A DNA stretch of 41,908 nucleotides from a virus: positions 1 through 41,908 of IMG/VR virus record IMGVR_UViG_3300044625_002264. One strand, written 5' to 3'. A model generated the notes under the pieces. It had not been told where the DNA came from and did no database searches. It saw nothing but the letters and a program-made list of their open reading frames with translations. Shown here piece after piece: positions 10,415 through 17,150 of this stretch. Both the position numbers and the translations under genes were made by a program. The first letter of the stretch is position 1. Every line of letters starts with the position of its first letter.

Positions 10415-11377
10415 TTATTCAAATACTAAAGTGAACATTTTGACGAATGTTTGACTTCCGTTACTGTCAACTAAAACTTTACCCACAAAGTATGCATGTT
10501 TAGAAGAACCTTGATATTGATAACTTCCATAATCAATAACATCTAATTTTTTTATTTCCGTACCGTTAATTTCAAAAATTTGAGCAACAATATTGTTTGA
10601 TAAAGAAGTCGGTTCAAATTTAACTAATTTTCTAAATCCGTCATACTGAAGACTTAATAAGTCTTTTTCCAAATTAGCAGGAGTATACTCATCTTCTTTA
10701 TTAAGATTTTCATAATCTCCTATTTTGTTTTGCAATATAACGTTAGGACTTGATCGATCAACCGTTTTGTCATCAATTTTATTAATTGGTGGCAAGTACT
10801 TAAAGTTTTTTACTCTACTTAAATTTTTATCGTTAAATAAAGAAGGTAACTCTTCCAAACTTCTATTTTCTTTATTCGAAGAAACAGGAGACTCATGTCC
10901 CAATCCAAAACTAATTGTAGATGGGCCAATTTCGAATCCATCATCTTCAAAGATATAATCTTTGCTTCCTAAGACTTGGAGATTTTTAAAATTACTAATA
11001 GAAGAAGCTAATAAAGATCCTGCTGAAGAAGCAAATTGAGATCCGCTTAAATAATCAAATTTTATCGAAGAAGTGTAATTTTCGTATATTTTCCCAGAAG
11101 GAGCCGCGGTGATTCCTTGAACGTTTTTAAAAGGTTTTAACTTACCAGAATCGTCTGCTTCAAATGTTATTTGATCTTGAGGAAGATGACACTGTTCAAA
11201 ATAAATCCTAGTCGTTACATCAGCAGATCCACTTACTGCATCTGAATCATAAAACGTAGAACAATCGGTAAAGCTTACATATTCTACGCGGAGCTTTCCT
11301 TCGGCCATCTGTCGTCGACCTTCTAAGGTGACGATGGTGTCCATTATTCTTGTTCTATTATCTAGGATCCCACTCAT
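10415..11377 (-). CDS. Virion structural protein with N-terminal ILDNRTRIMDTIVTLEGRR motif (320 aa)
   Basis: Residues 4-60 (ILDN..RIMD.IVTLEGRRQ, then VSFTDCSTFYD and a segment with RIYFEQCHLPQDQITFE) match an N-terminal type I know from virion-associated proteins of large environmental phages. The motif parallels that of the 243-aa protein at 1718-2449, suggesting a shared docking or assembly domain. The C-terminal part is beta-rich and includes a YGSYQYQGSSKHAYFVG strand pair. It is the first gene of the virion block, 47 bases after the PIN-PhoH stop, with no good ribosome binding site. A structural role is likely; the exact position in the particle is unknown. Confidence 0.6.
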   Translation of the reverse strand: MSGILDNRTRIMDTIVTLEGRRQMAEGKLRVEYVSFTDCSTFYDSDAVSGSADVTTRIYFEQCHLPQDQITFEADDSGKLKPFKNVQGITAAPSGKIYENYTSSIKFDYLSGSQFASSAGSLLASSISNFKNLQVLGSKDYIFEDDGFEIGPSTISFGLGHESPVSSNKENRSLEELPSLFNDKNLSRVKNFKYLPPINKIDDKTVDRSSPNVILQNKIGDYENLNKEDEYTPANLEKDLLSLQYDGFRKLVKFEPTSLSNNIVAQIFEINGTEIKKLDVIDYGSYQYQGSSKHAYFVGKVLVDSNGSQTFVKMFTLVFE

Positions 11378-11424
11378 GGCAGCAATACCAATTATGCATT
11401 TCTAAGAATATTCTACCCTTAGTT

Positions 11425-12789
11425 TTATAAAATCTTAGATGCTAGTGTTGCTAATGGACTTCTTTCACCCTTTAACAAGGTAACGTGAGCAGCAATTGGA
11501 TATTCCTTAAACTTTTCAATTGCGTAAGTAAGGCCATTTGTGTAAGCGTCGACATCAACATTGTCAATCTGTTCAATGTCTCCTGTAAGAACTATCTTCG
11601 TTCCCTCACCAACTCTTGTGACGATAGTCTTTAGCTCATGCATCGAAAGGTTCTGAGCTTCATCAATGATGATGTATGCGTTTGGAATCGATCTACCTCT
11701 GATGAATGAAATTGCCTCAATCTCTATCAATCCTCTTTGCTGCATTAGTTCCAGATAAGGATCAGATGACATTAGATTATCTTTTGATTTACGACCTGGT
11801 TTCTTACCATTAATACCTAAAAGAAAATCTAGATTGTCTTTGACAGGTGCTATCCATGGTTCCATCTTCTCCTCCAAAGTGCCTGGAAGATATCCAATGT
11901 CCTTTCCTACCGGTTGAACTGGACGGGACACTATCAATTTCTGGTACTTTGATTGTGCACCAATCGTGTTCAACTGTTCTAATCCAGCAGCGATCGCTAA
12001 CAATGTCTTTCCACAACCAGCTTTACCTATCATCGATAGCAACTTGATATTCTCATCCATCAAAAGATCGAGAGAAAAATGTTGTTCCTTGTTCCTTGGA
12101 CGAAGACCAAAGACGCTTTCTATTTTTGCCAACGATTTCAATGAACCATCTTCATATGCCCTAGACATCGCAGACTTTATTGTGTTACCTTGATCATCAA
12201 CGGTTTTAAGGATGACTATTTGGTTTGGAAAAACTTGCTCTTGGGTAACATTTTGTGTCTTGACCTCACCATTCCTATAAAATGAATCAACGATATCCTC
12301 AGTGGTGTGTATTAATTTAACCCCGCGATACAATTCGTCAATGTCAGAAGAAACCCTCATACTGAGGTAGTCTTGGCATTTCAAGCCCATGGCATCACAT
12401 TTTACTCGAATGTTAATGTCTTTGGAAACCAAGACAAGGTTCTCGTCTTTATATGATAGCATGAAACCAATGATCATATTGTCGACGCTGGAACTTACTG
12501 ATAATTCTTTTGGTAATAACGTCGCAGGATCTTGTGGCGAAGGAACAATTCTAATAATTCCACCGCCGCGAGTTTTTACTCCATCATGGAAACTACCATC
12601 AACACGCATTGCATCTAAGGCTCTGCTTACTTGTCTAGCGTTTCTACCAACATCATCATTTCTAGTCTTGTGTTTATCCAGTTCTTCCAAAACTAGAATT
12701 GGAATCAACAAGTTATTGTCTTCAAAACTGTTGATAGAGTCTGGGTCACTTAGCAAAACGTTTGTGTCTAGAACATAAGTCTTTGTCAT
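11425..12789 (-). CDS. phoH: PIN-PhoH (PhoH2-type) RNase/ATPase
   Basis: This 454-aa protein is a full-length PhoH2-type fusion. An N-terminal PIN ribonuclease domain (about 1-145) shows the acidic residues of the family: Asp8 in VLDTNVLL, Glu35 or Glu36 in VLEELDKHK, and Asp124 in VSKDINIR. A PhoH ATPase domain (about 225-454) has a Walker A GKAGCGKT (255-262), a Walker B IIIDEAQN (373-380) and the sensor-like TGD at 402-404. The family couples ATP-driven RNA unwinding to RNA cleavage; phage copies are common and their benefit is unproven. It is transcribed leftward from a divergent region shared with the sigma-like gene, and its leader carries one arm of a 12-base inverted repeat. No clear Shine-Dalgarno sequence is seen. 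PIN metal ligands look intact, so nuclease activity is plausible. Confidence 0.93.
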   Translation of the reverse strand: MTKTYVLDTNVLLSDPDSINSFEDNNLLIPILVLEELDKHKTRNDDVGRNARQVSRALDAMRVDGSFHDGVKTRGGGIIRIVPSPQDPATLLPKELSVSSSVDNMIIGFMLSYKDENLVLVSKDINIRVKCDAMGLKCQDYLSMRVSSDIDELYRGVKLIHTTEDIVDSFYRNGEVKTQNVTQEQVFPNQIVILKTVDDQGNTIKSAMSRAYEDGSLKSLAKIESVFGLRPRNKEQHFSLDLLMDENIKLLSMIGKAGCGKTLLAIAAGLEQLNTIGAQSKYQKLIVSRPVQPVGKDIGYLPGTLEEKMEPWIAPVKDNLDFLLGINGKKPGRKSKDNLMSSDPYLELMQQRGLIEIEAISFIRGRSIPNAYIIIDEAQNLSMHELKTIVTRVGEGTKIVLTGDIEQIDNVDVDAYTNGLTYAIEKFKEYPIAAHVTLLKGERSPLATLASKIL

Positions 12790-12812
12790 GTTGTTATTTC
12801 TATATGAACAAT

Positions 12813-12871
12813 GGTAATTTCATTACATAAATTATAAACTAATCCTTAAGATCTAACGAAATGAAATTACC
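12813..12871. promoter_or_regulatory. Perfect 12-bp inverted repeat in the PhoH/sigma-like divergent region
   Basis: GGTAATTTCATT at 12813-12824 is the exact reverse complement of AATGAAATTACC at 12860-12871, with 35 bases between. The right arm covers the ATG of the plus-strand sigma-like gene (12861-12863), and the left arm sits in the PhoH leader. The AT-rich interior contains TTATAAAC. It could be an operator for both genes, an RNA hairpin that hides the start codon, or a trace of inverted duplication, since the minus strand at the left arm also reads ATG-AAA-TTA-CC. Which of these holds is unknown. Confidence 0.5.
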
Positions 12872-13109
12872 CGTAATTAATAATACCAAATGTTTTGAAG
12901 CTCATTCTACCCATAAAGTTAACTGTCAAAAGAAAAGCTGCCGACATTATATCAATAATTCCGACAGCTTTAATTGCGTTGTTATCGCTTCTCAAAACGG
13001 ACCTTATACACTTCAAAAAATTGGAAAAATCTACGGATTAACAAGAATGAGAATTTGTCAGATCGAAAAGAGTATCATTCAAAAAATAAAGAATTCGATT
13101 CTAATTTAA
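12861..13109 (+). CDS. Cys-rich mini-protein with sigma-70 region 4-like helix-turn-helix
   Basis: The 82-aa product has two parts. Residues 11-39 contain four Cys (11, 22, 27, 39) and several His (15, 18, 29), which could bind zinc. Residues 49-77, including YTLQKIGKIYGLTRMRICQI, follow the sigma-70 region 4.2 pattern (tLeEIG..fglTReRiRQIE..al.Kl), the helix-turn-helix that reads the -35 element. Sigma regions 2 and 3 are absent, so it is not a complete sigma factor. It may steer host RNA polymerase, act as an anti-sigma-like adaptor or be a simple DNA-binding regulator. It is plus-strand among minus-strand genes and ends two bases before the convergent stop of the acidic protein gene. Helix-turn-helix call confident; role inferred. 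Confidence 0.75.
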   Translation: MKLPVINNTKCFEAHSTHKVNCQKKSCRHYINNSDSFNCVVIASQNGPYTLQKIGKIYGLTRMRICQIEKSIIQKIKNSILI

Positions 13110-13121
13110 TTTCAATTCTTT
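13088..13121. terminator. Weak bidirectional terminator candidate between convergent genes
   Basis: AAAGAATT (13088-13095) pairs perfectly with AATTCTTT (13114-13121) around an 18-base loop holding both stop codons. Each strand has a T-rich run beyond the stem in its own direction (TTCTTTGATTTTTT on plus, ATTTTTT on minus). The stem has only one G-C pair, so it would be weak. Confidence 0.3.
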
Positions 13122-13528
13122 TTCTTTGATTTTTTCTTAGAAAAACCAAGAGTTGTTTCTGCAACTGAAGATACTTCAACTACAGTTTCTTCAGTTGAAA
13201 CTGTTTCAGAAGCTAATACTTCTTCAACTTTCAACTCTTCTGCAACTTCATTTATTACTTCTTGTACCAATGGTTCTTCCATCACGGGTTGTTCAACCTT
13301 AGATTCTTGAACAGGTTCAACGTGTTCAACATGTTGTTTGACTTGCTCCTGTCTAATCTCTGATACAACCTTTTGTTTGCTGGCGAATACTATCTTCGGT
13401 AGTTCGTGTTCAACAACTTCTTTTGAAGAAACCAACTTTCCTGTTTTATCAAGTTGTGTGTGAGAAGTTGTTGGGTCTAGTTTACGTTCGTGAATATTTG
13501 CTAAAATTGCTCTTCTTGGTGCGGGCAT
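13112..13528 (-). CDS. Acidic low-complexity protein (138 aa), unknown
   Basis: After a short basic N-terminus (MPAPRRAILANIHERK), residues 40-125 are dominated by Glu, Val, Gln and Ser (for example VEHVEPVQESKVEQPVMEE), and the C-terminus is a basic KKKSKKKN tail. It looks intrinsically disordered, with an acidic centre between two basic ends. The start is supported by GAGG five bases upstream. It lies just downstream of the histone H1-like gene, with a hairpin between them. A role with DNA or with the histone-like protein is possible, but this is inference from charge and position only; no family is recognised. Confidence 0.6.
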   Translation of the reverse strand: MPAPRRAILANIHERKLDPTTSHTQLDKTGKLVSSKEVVEHELPKIVFASKQKVVSEIRQEQVKQHVEHVEPVQESKVEQPVMEEPLVQEVINEVAEELKVEEVLASETVSTEETVVEVSSVAETTLGFSKKKSKKKN

Positions 13529-13545
13529 TGTTACCTCATATGAAA

Positions 13546-13572
13546 ATGGGATACATGATATATGTATCCCAT
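13546..13572 (-). terminator. 11-bp perfect hairpin between histone-like and acidic-protein genes
   Basis: ATGGGATACAT (13546-13556) and ATGTATCCCAT (13562-13572) form a perfect stem with a five-base loop. In the direction of transcription (minus) it lies 28 bases past the histone-like stop and is followed by TTT then CATATGAGG, so it resembles a terminator or attenuator with a short T run. It ends 17 bases before the next start codon, so it could instead be a leader hairpin or a repressor operator. Confidence 0.45.
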
Positions 13573-13600
13573 CGTAAAAAAACGACCAATTTTAAGGATT

Positions 13601-13801
13601 TCAGTCCTTCTTCTTAGTCTTATCAAATGTAATTGTAAGCTTGACAAGATCTCCGGCCTTTGCCTTCAGCTCGCGAAGACCTTTGCGAACTCGAACACCA
13701 GCTGCGGCTGTGCCCTTTGCATTCTTTGCAACATCATGCTCAAGTGCCTCGACGAGTGCCTTAAGATCTGCCCACTTAGCTAAAACTTCATTTTCAGACA
13801 T
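13601..13801 (-). CDS. Histone H1-like (Hc1-family type) DNA-binding protein
   Basis: The 66-aa product matches the small bacterial histone H1-like proteins of Bacteroidota and the N-terminal part of chlamydial Hc1: a helix around ALVEALEHDVAKNAKG, then the hallmark AAGVRVRKGLRELKAKAGDL, then a basic end (TFDKTKKKD). In that family these proteins bind and compact DNA without strong sequence preference. Here it could organise phage DNA during replication or packaging, or affect the host nucleoid. Its start has the strongest Shine-Dalgarno sequence noted in the window (AGGAGGA, nine bases before the ATG), consistent with high expression. It lies between the DinG-type helicase and the acidic protein. 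Family call from motif recognition; phage role inferred. Confidence 0.75.
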   Translation of the reverse strand: MSENEVLAKWADLKALVEALEHDVAKNAKGTAAAGVRVRKGLRELKAKAGDLVKLTITFDKTKKKD

Positions 13802-13809
13802 GTTTTATA

Positions 13810-13838
13810 TCCTCCTCGTGAAAATATAGGTCTCACGA
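13810..13838 (-). promoter_or_regulatory. Strong RBS plus leader hairpin of the histone-like gene
   Basis: On the minus strand TCGTGA and TCACGA (13833-13838 and 13816-13821) form a 6-bp stem with an 11-base loop, immediately followed by the Shine-Dalgarno AGGAGGA (13816-13810). The hairpin would stack next to, but largely leave free, the ribosome binding site. The complete ribosome binding site is seen directly; regulation by the hairpin is inferred. Confidence 0.45.
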
Positions 13839-13851
13839 TTTAGGAGTAAAA

Positions 13852-15498
13852 TTATGTCACAATAAAATCAGGTGGAAACATATTTCGATTCATCTTATAG
13901 AAACGATCCCAGTCACCATCTAGGATATAAGACTCAGCATGATCACTTTCATTTCTAATAGATCTACCCAACGATTGAATGACAGATTTGGAAGTCATAT
14001 AAGGATACCAGAATCGATTCTTTTCCATTCTCTTTTTAACAACAAGATCGCCAAGATAAGGAAATGGAACCTTACAGATTATTTGAAATCTACTGTTATC
14101 ATCAAATAGATCAACACCTTCCATCATAGAAGGACTCAGTAGAACTGTTGCATCTTTTGACTCAAGATGAAACTTTAACATTTGATCTCTGTTCGTAGAA
14201 TCATGCATCAACAGCCTTGGCGATTCTAGCGCATCATTGATGTATTTGGCCACTTTATAATTTGAACAGTGAATTATGCCTTTGTCTTTTGAATGTTTTT
14301 CTAAGAGCATCCTGACAGCCTCAGCCATGGCTGGTAGAGTGTTGTCAATGTTGTTCTTAGACATAGATCCAACTGGAATGAAATGAATCGGCCTGTTTTC
14401 TACAGGAAATGGAGATTGAATGTTTAGATAAGCAGCTACAGATTGATCAATTCCAAGAGATTCAAAAAAGATATCTTTGTTGACTATCGTGGCAGACATC
14501 AACAAAACCCTTCCACCGTTCTTAAAAAGAACATCATGACTGTATGGTGAAACATCAATAGGTTTAAATTCGAATTTTTTTCCGGCCTTCTTGTTGTCAG
14601 GGAGGGGATACACAACATTTAGAATCCAGTTATCAGGCTTATAAACATCAAGGAACCTATCAATCTTACAGACGTGCTTGTCAAGCATCTCATACTGTTT
14701 TGAGAATGAACCATATCCTTCAATGTCACCGCTAAGCTTGGCCAGCGATTTCTCAAGTTCCTTCATGTATTTACTTGCAGCCTTAGCGTAGGTCTTCTTG
14801 ATCCAGTCATGAATAGACTCTTGATCGAAATTTTTTGGCATCTTACATTTCAAAACGTCTCGAGCAAACTTTTCAGAAAATGTAACTTCAATAAATTTCC
14901 CAAGCTCTGATTCAGTGTTGTGTGCCTCATCAACTACCAATAATGCTCTAGGTTCAAGCTTCCCTGCATACATTGTCTCTGCTAGAAAATAAGAAAAATT
15001 AGTTACTGAGACTGACGAATCTATGAACTCCTGCTTCTCTAACCCATAAGGACATTGGGTTTTGCATTGCTTCTGAAATTCAGATCCGTTTAAATGTTTT
15101 GCTAGCTTGCTAAGAATCCTTCTAGATTCTGCACAGTTTTGATCAGAATAGAAAGAACATTGATAATTTGAACTGGACTTAATTGACCGCAACAGGGGAG
15201 TTTTGTCTTTTCCTCCCCCGAAATCACGAAGGTACTGTTCCTGCAAGATCTTTTGAGTTGTGATAACATATGCACCGGTCATCAAGTCACCATCCTTATT
15301 CCTCAATGGAGGAGCATGTGACTCAAGATACCTGGCTATCGTTATTCCAATAGCAGACTTGCCAACACCAGTTCCAAGCTCTAGAGCGACGAACTGTTTT
15401 CCAGATTCATAAGCATCAATTGCGAATTCAATCGCTTGTGCTTGTTCTTTCCTGATCTTCGGAAAAGGAAAGTATCGAACATAATCATGTTCAGGCAT
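13852..15498 (-). CDS. DinG/XPD-family Fe-S superfamily 2 DNA helicase
   Basis: The 548-aa protein carries Walker A (LGTGVGKSAI, 41-50), the DEAH box (190-193) and C-terminal helicase motifs including GVDLFDD and QSLGRSIR (motif VI). Between motifs I and II lie four Cys (114, 122, 145, 149) placed as in the 4Fe-4S domain of the DinG/XPD/Rad3 group. These enzymes unwind DNA (or R-loops) 5' to 3' using ATP and need the cluster for activity. It is 41 bases downstream of the ClpP gene and co-directional. In a phage it may serve recombination-linked replication or R-loop removal. E. coli DinG is longer (about 700 aa), so this is a compact version; the specific subfamily is not certain. Confidence 0.9.
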   Translation of the reverse strand: MPEHDYVRYFPFPKIRKEQAQAIEFAIDAYESGKQFVALELGTGVGKSAIGITIARYLESHAPPLRNKDGDLMTGAYVITTQKILQEQYLRDFGGGKDKTPLLRSIKSSSNYQCSFYSDQNCAESRRILSKLAKHLNGSEFQKQCKTQCPYGLEKQEFIDSSVSVTNFSYFLAETMYAGKLEPRALLVVDEAHNTESELGKFIEVTFSEKFARDVLKCKMPKNFDQESIHDWIKKTYAKAASKYMKELEKSLAKLSGDIEGYGSFSKQYEMLDKHVCKIDRFLDVYKPDNWILNVVYPLPDNKKAGKKFEFKPIDVSPYSHDVLFKNGGRVLLMSATIVNKDIFFESLGIDQSVAAYLNIQSPFPVENRPIHFIPVGSMSKNNIDNTLPAMAEAVRMLLEKHSKDKGIIHCSNYKVAKYINDALESPRLLMHDSTNRDQMLKFHLESKDATVLLSPSMMEGVDLFDDNSRFQIICKVPFPYLGDLVVKKRMEKNRFWYPYMTSKSVIQSLGRSIRNESDHAESYILDGDWDRFYKMNRNMFPPDFIVT

Positions 15499-15539
15499 AT
15501 CACCTAAAGTATAACACTTGGGTGAGACATTACACCGGA

Positions 15540-16145
15540 TCAGCGGCCAATAATTTTATCAACGATTCCAAGCTTGATAGCGTCTTCTGCTGTGAGATAA
15601 TAATCATGCCCAGATTTCATGATTGATTCAATCTGGTCTCTTGACATCTTGGTCTCTTTCTCAAGTGCACCAGTCATCAAGTCATGTAGTCTCTTGTGCT
15701 CGTTTGTCTCACTCATTGATTCGAATACGTTTCCATAGAAACCACCAGAAATTGGGTGCATCATTAGACGAGCAGAAGAACCTATCAATCTCTTACCTTT
15801 CACACCAGAAGCAAGCAAAAGAACACCGGCCGACATGACCTTACCCAAAGCAATGGTATGGACTGGACATGGTAGGAATCTAATGGTGTCATACAAGGAG
15901 AACATTTCATCAACCGATCCACCATAAGTTGAAACAACAAGATGAATTGGTTTGTGATTCTGATTCGCTAGGTATAGAAGTTGGACAATTGATGCTGCAA
16001 TAGATTGCTCGCTAACGCCACCATAAAGAACAACAATTCTAGAATCTTCATTTGGATGCATTAAGATGCTGGTATCGTGATCATCTGAATTTGTTTTCCT
16101 TGTTGGAGCCCCGTGCCTATTTTGTGGTTCAACTGATCGTCCCAT
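15540..16145 (-). CDS. clpP: ClpP-like serine protease
   Basis: The 201-aa product is a full-length ClpP-type peptidase with the Ser-His-Asp triad visible: Ser105 in GKVMSAGVLLLA, His130 in ARLMMHPISGG and Asp181 in SGHDYYLTAEDA. The oligomerisation strand VVSTYGGSVDEMFSLYDTI matches the family. ClpP forms a barrel that degrades proteins fed by Clp ATPases; some phage ClpP-like enzymes instead mature capsid proteins. No Clp ATPase is in this window, so it would have to use a host unfoldase or act alone. The first about 25 residues are extended and polar. Its start overlaps the preceding 80-aa gene by 17 bases, indicating coupled translation. Protease identity is firm; substrate is unknown. 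Confidence 0.93.
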   Translation of the reverse strand: MGRSVEPQNRHGAPTRKTNSDDHDTSILMHPNEDSRIVVLYGGVSEQSIAASIVQLLYLANQNHKPIHLVVSTYGGSVDEMFSLYDTIRFLPCPVHTIALGKVMSAGVLLLASGVKGKRLIGSSARLMMHPISGGFYGNVFESMSETNEHKRLHDLMTGALEKETKMSRDQIESIMKSGHDYYLTAEDAIKLGIVDKIIGR

Positions 16146-16371
16146 TGTCTTCCTTTTTTGAAATAAAGATTTCGTCTCCAGCTAACTCTTTAATTACGCT
16201 AGTCATTGTCTGGACATATTCGATGTTTTCAAGCTCCATAGACAAAAGATAAATTAAAAACATTTGTTGTCGTTGTGTTAATCCAACGTTAAGAACTTCT
16301 TTAACGATTTTACGACAATCATCATTTTCTATAGCAAGTTTTTCTGAAGCTAATTGTCCATAAGTTTGCAT
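16129..16371 (-). CDS. Small helical protein (80 aa), unknown
   Basis: The sequence is mostly helical (about residues 5-66, with LTQRQQMFLIYLLSMELE as the most hydrophobic stretch) and ends in a charged tail. It has no Cys pair, no signal peptide and no clear transmembrane segment. The gene sits two bases after the zinc-ribbon protein's stop and overlaps the ClpP start by 17 bases, so it is translated in one unit with ClpP. A partner or adaptor of ClpP is possible from position alone; no family is recognised. Confidence 0.6.
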   Translation of the reverse strand: MQTYGQLASEKLAIENDDCRKIVKEVLNVGLTQRQQMFLIYLLSMELENIEYVQTMTSVIKELAGDEIFISKKEDNGTIS

Positions 16372-16373
16372 GA

Positions 16374-16844
16374 TTAATCTCCTATTACATCTTTTCTTGT
16401 ATGAGAATCAACTTTAAACAACGTTTCTCCTAAAACTCTCACATACTTTATTACTTTATCATCGTCTTCATTATCGTTGGTCAAGATAATAATATCGCCC
16501 CAACGTTTATTGTCAACTACATACTGTGCATGTTCCCATGTAGGTAAGTCGCACTGGTGCCTTTCAAGTATCCCTACAAGATTAGGATTTAATCCAGCCT
16601 TTATGTCTTCTATCGAAAGGATAGAAGACATTCCTTCTTTGCCTTGTAATATTTCAGAAGTGCAGATGTCAACTATTTTATGAATTAAACCGCAATTATT
16701 ACATTGCGCATATTTTTGTTTTGCTACGTCTTCAATAACTTCAGAAAAAACAACGAATCTATGTTGTTTTGAATCAGGTTTGTTTTTGAATTGAGGTAAT
16801 ACACACCTGCATTTTATTAGGTGTTTTTGACCAAAAGTTGCCAT
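16374..16844 (-). CDS. Zinc-ribbon protein (156 aa), unknown function
   Basis: A C-x-C ... C-x2-C set (Cys 12, 14, 48, 51, in IKCRCVLPQF and YAQCNNCGLIH) suggests a zinc ribbon in the N-terminal half, with an extra Cys61. The C-terminal half is acidic, with a W-containing segment (LPTWEHAQYVVDNKRWGDII). The gene is 16 bases downstream of the 92-aa unknown and 2 bases upstream of the 80-aa gene in the minus-strand operon leading to ClpP and DinG. Zinc ribbons often bind nucleic acid or proteins; nothing in the sequence decides which. I do not recognise a named family. Confidence 0.6.
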   Translation of the reverse strand: MATFGQKHLIKCRCVLPQFKNKPDSKQHRFVVFSEVIEDVAKQKYAQCNNCGLIHKIVDICTSEILQGKEGMSSILSIEDIKAGLNPNLVGILERHQCDLPTWEHAQYVVDNKRWGDIIILTNDNEDDDKVIKYVRVLGETLFKVDSHTRKDVIGD

Positions 16845-16860
16845 ACTTTTTTAAATAAAT

Positions 16861-17139
16861 CTACTTTCTTTTTTTTAAAGAAGCAGATGGTACACCTGCT
16901 TCTAAAGAATTGTTAGAATAATCTTTACTTATCTTTTCAAATTTTGAAGAAAAATGTTTATAACTCTTATTATAACCTTCAGACATAGAAGCATCTAATA
17001 AACTAAAAAGTTTAGGCAAAATGTCCTCTTCAATTTTTATTTGTTTTGTACTGACAGCTATAGCTAAATTCTTTTTAGCTGTATCTTTCAAGATTTCTAT
17101 AAGTTCCCAAGAAGTTTTATCTAAGTCGACGTTTGACAT
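16861..17139 (-). CDS. Small Lys/Ser-rich protein (92 aa), unknown
   Basis: The protein is helical and soluble-looking, with a Leu/Ile-rich N-terminal half (SWELIEILKDTAKKNLAIAV) and a basic C-terminal tail (SLKKRK). It begins at an ATG only 11 bases from the ATG of the divergent plus-strand gene at 17151. It heads a tight minus-strand run of five genes (this gene, zinc-ribbon, 80-aa, ClpP, helicase). No domain or catalytic residues are visible. It is kept as a real gene because of the close spacing to its neighbours and the absence of a better frame. Confidence 0.5.
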   Translation of the reverse strand: MSNVDLDKTSWELIEILKDTAKKNLAIAVSTKQIKIEEDILPKLFSLLDASMSEGYNKSYKHFSSKFEKISKDYSNNSLEAGVPSASLKKRK

Positions 17140-17150
17140 ACATATATGTT

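Noticed and set aside
12389-12778. A 129-codon plus-strand open frame opposite the PIN domain of PhoH
   Set aside because: It is antisense to a clearly conserved gene, has a Ser/Leu-rich shadow-type composition and no ribosome site or domain.
17133-17138. TTGACA, a perfect -35 box, before the plus-strand unknown gene
   Set aside because: No -10 box at proper spacing fits before the start codon, and the six bases are coding (start of the 92-aa gene on the other strand).
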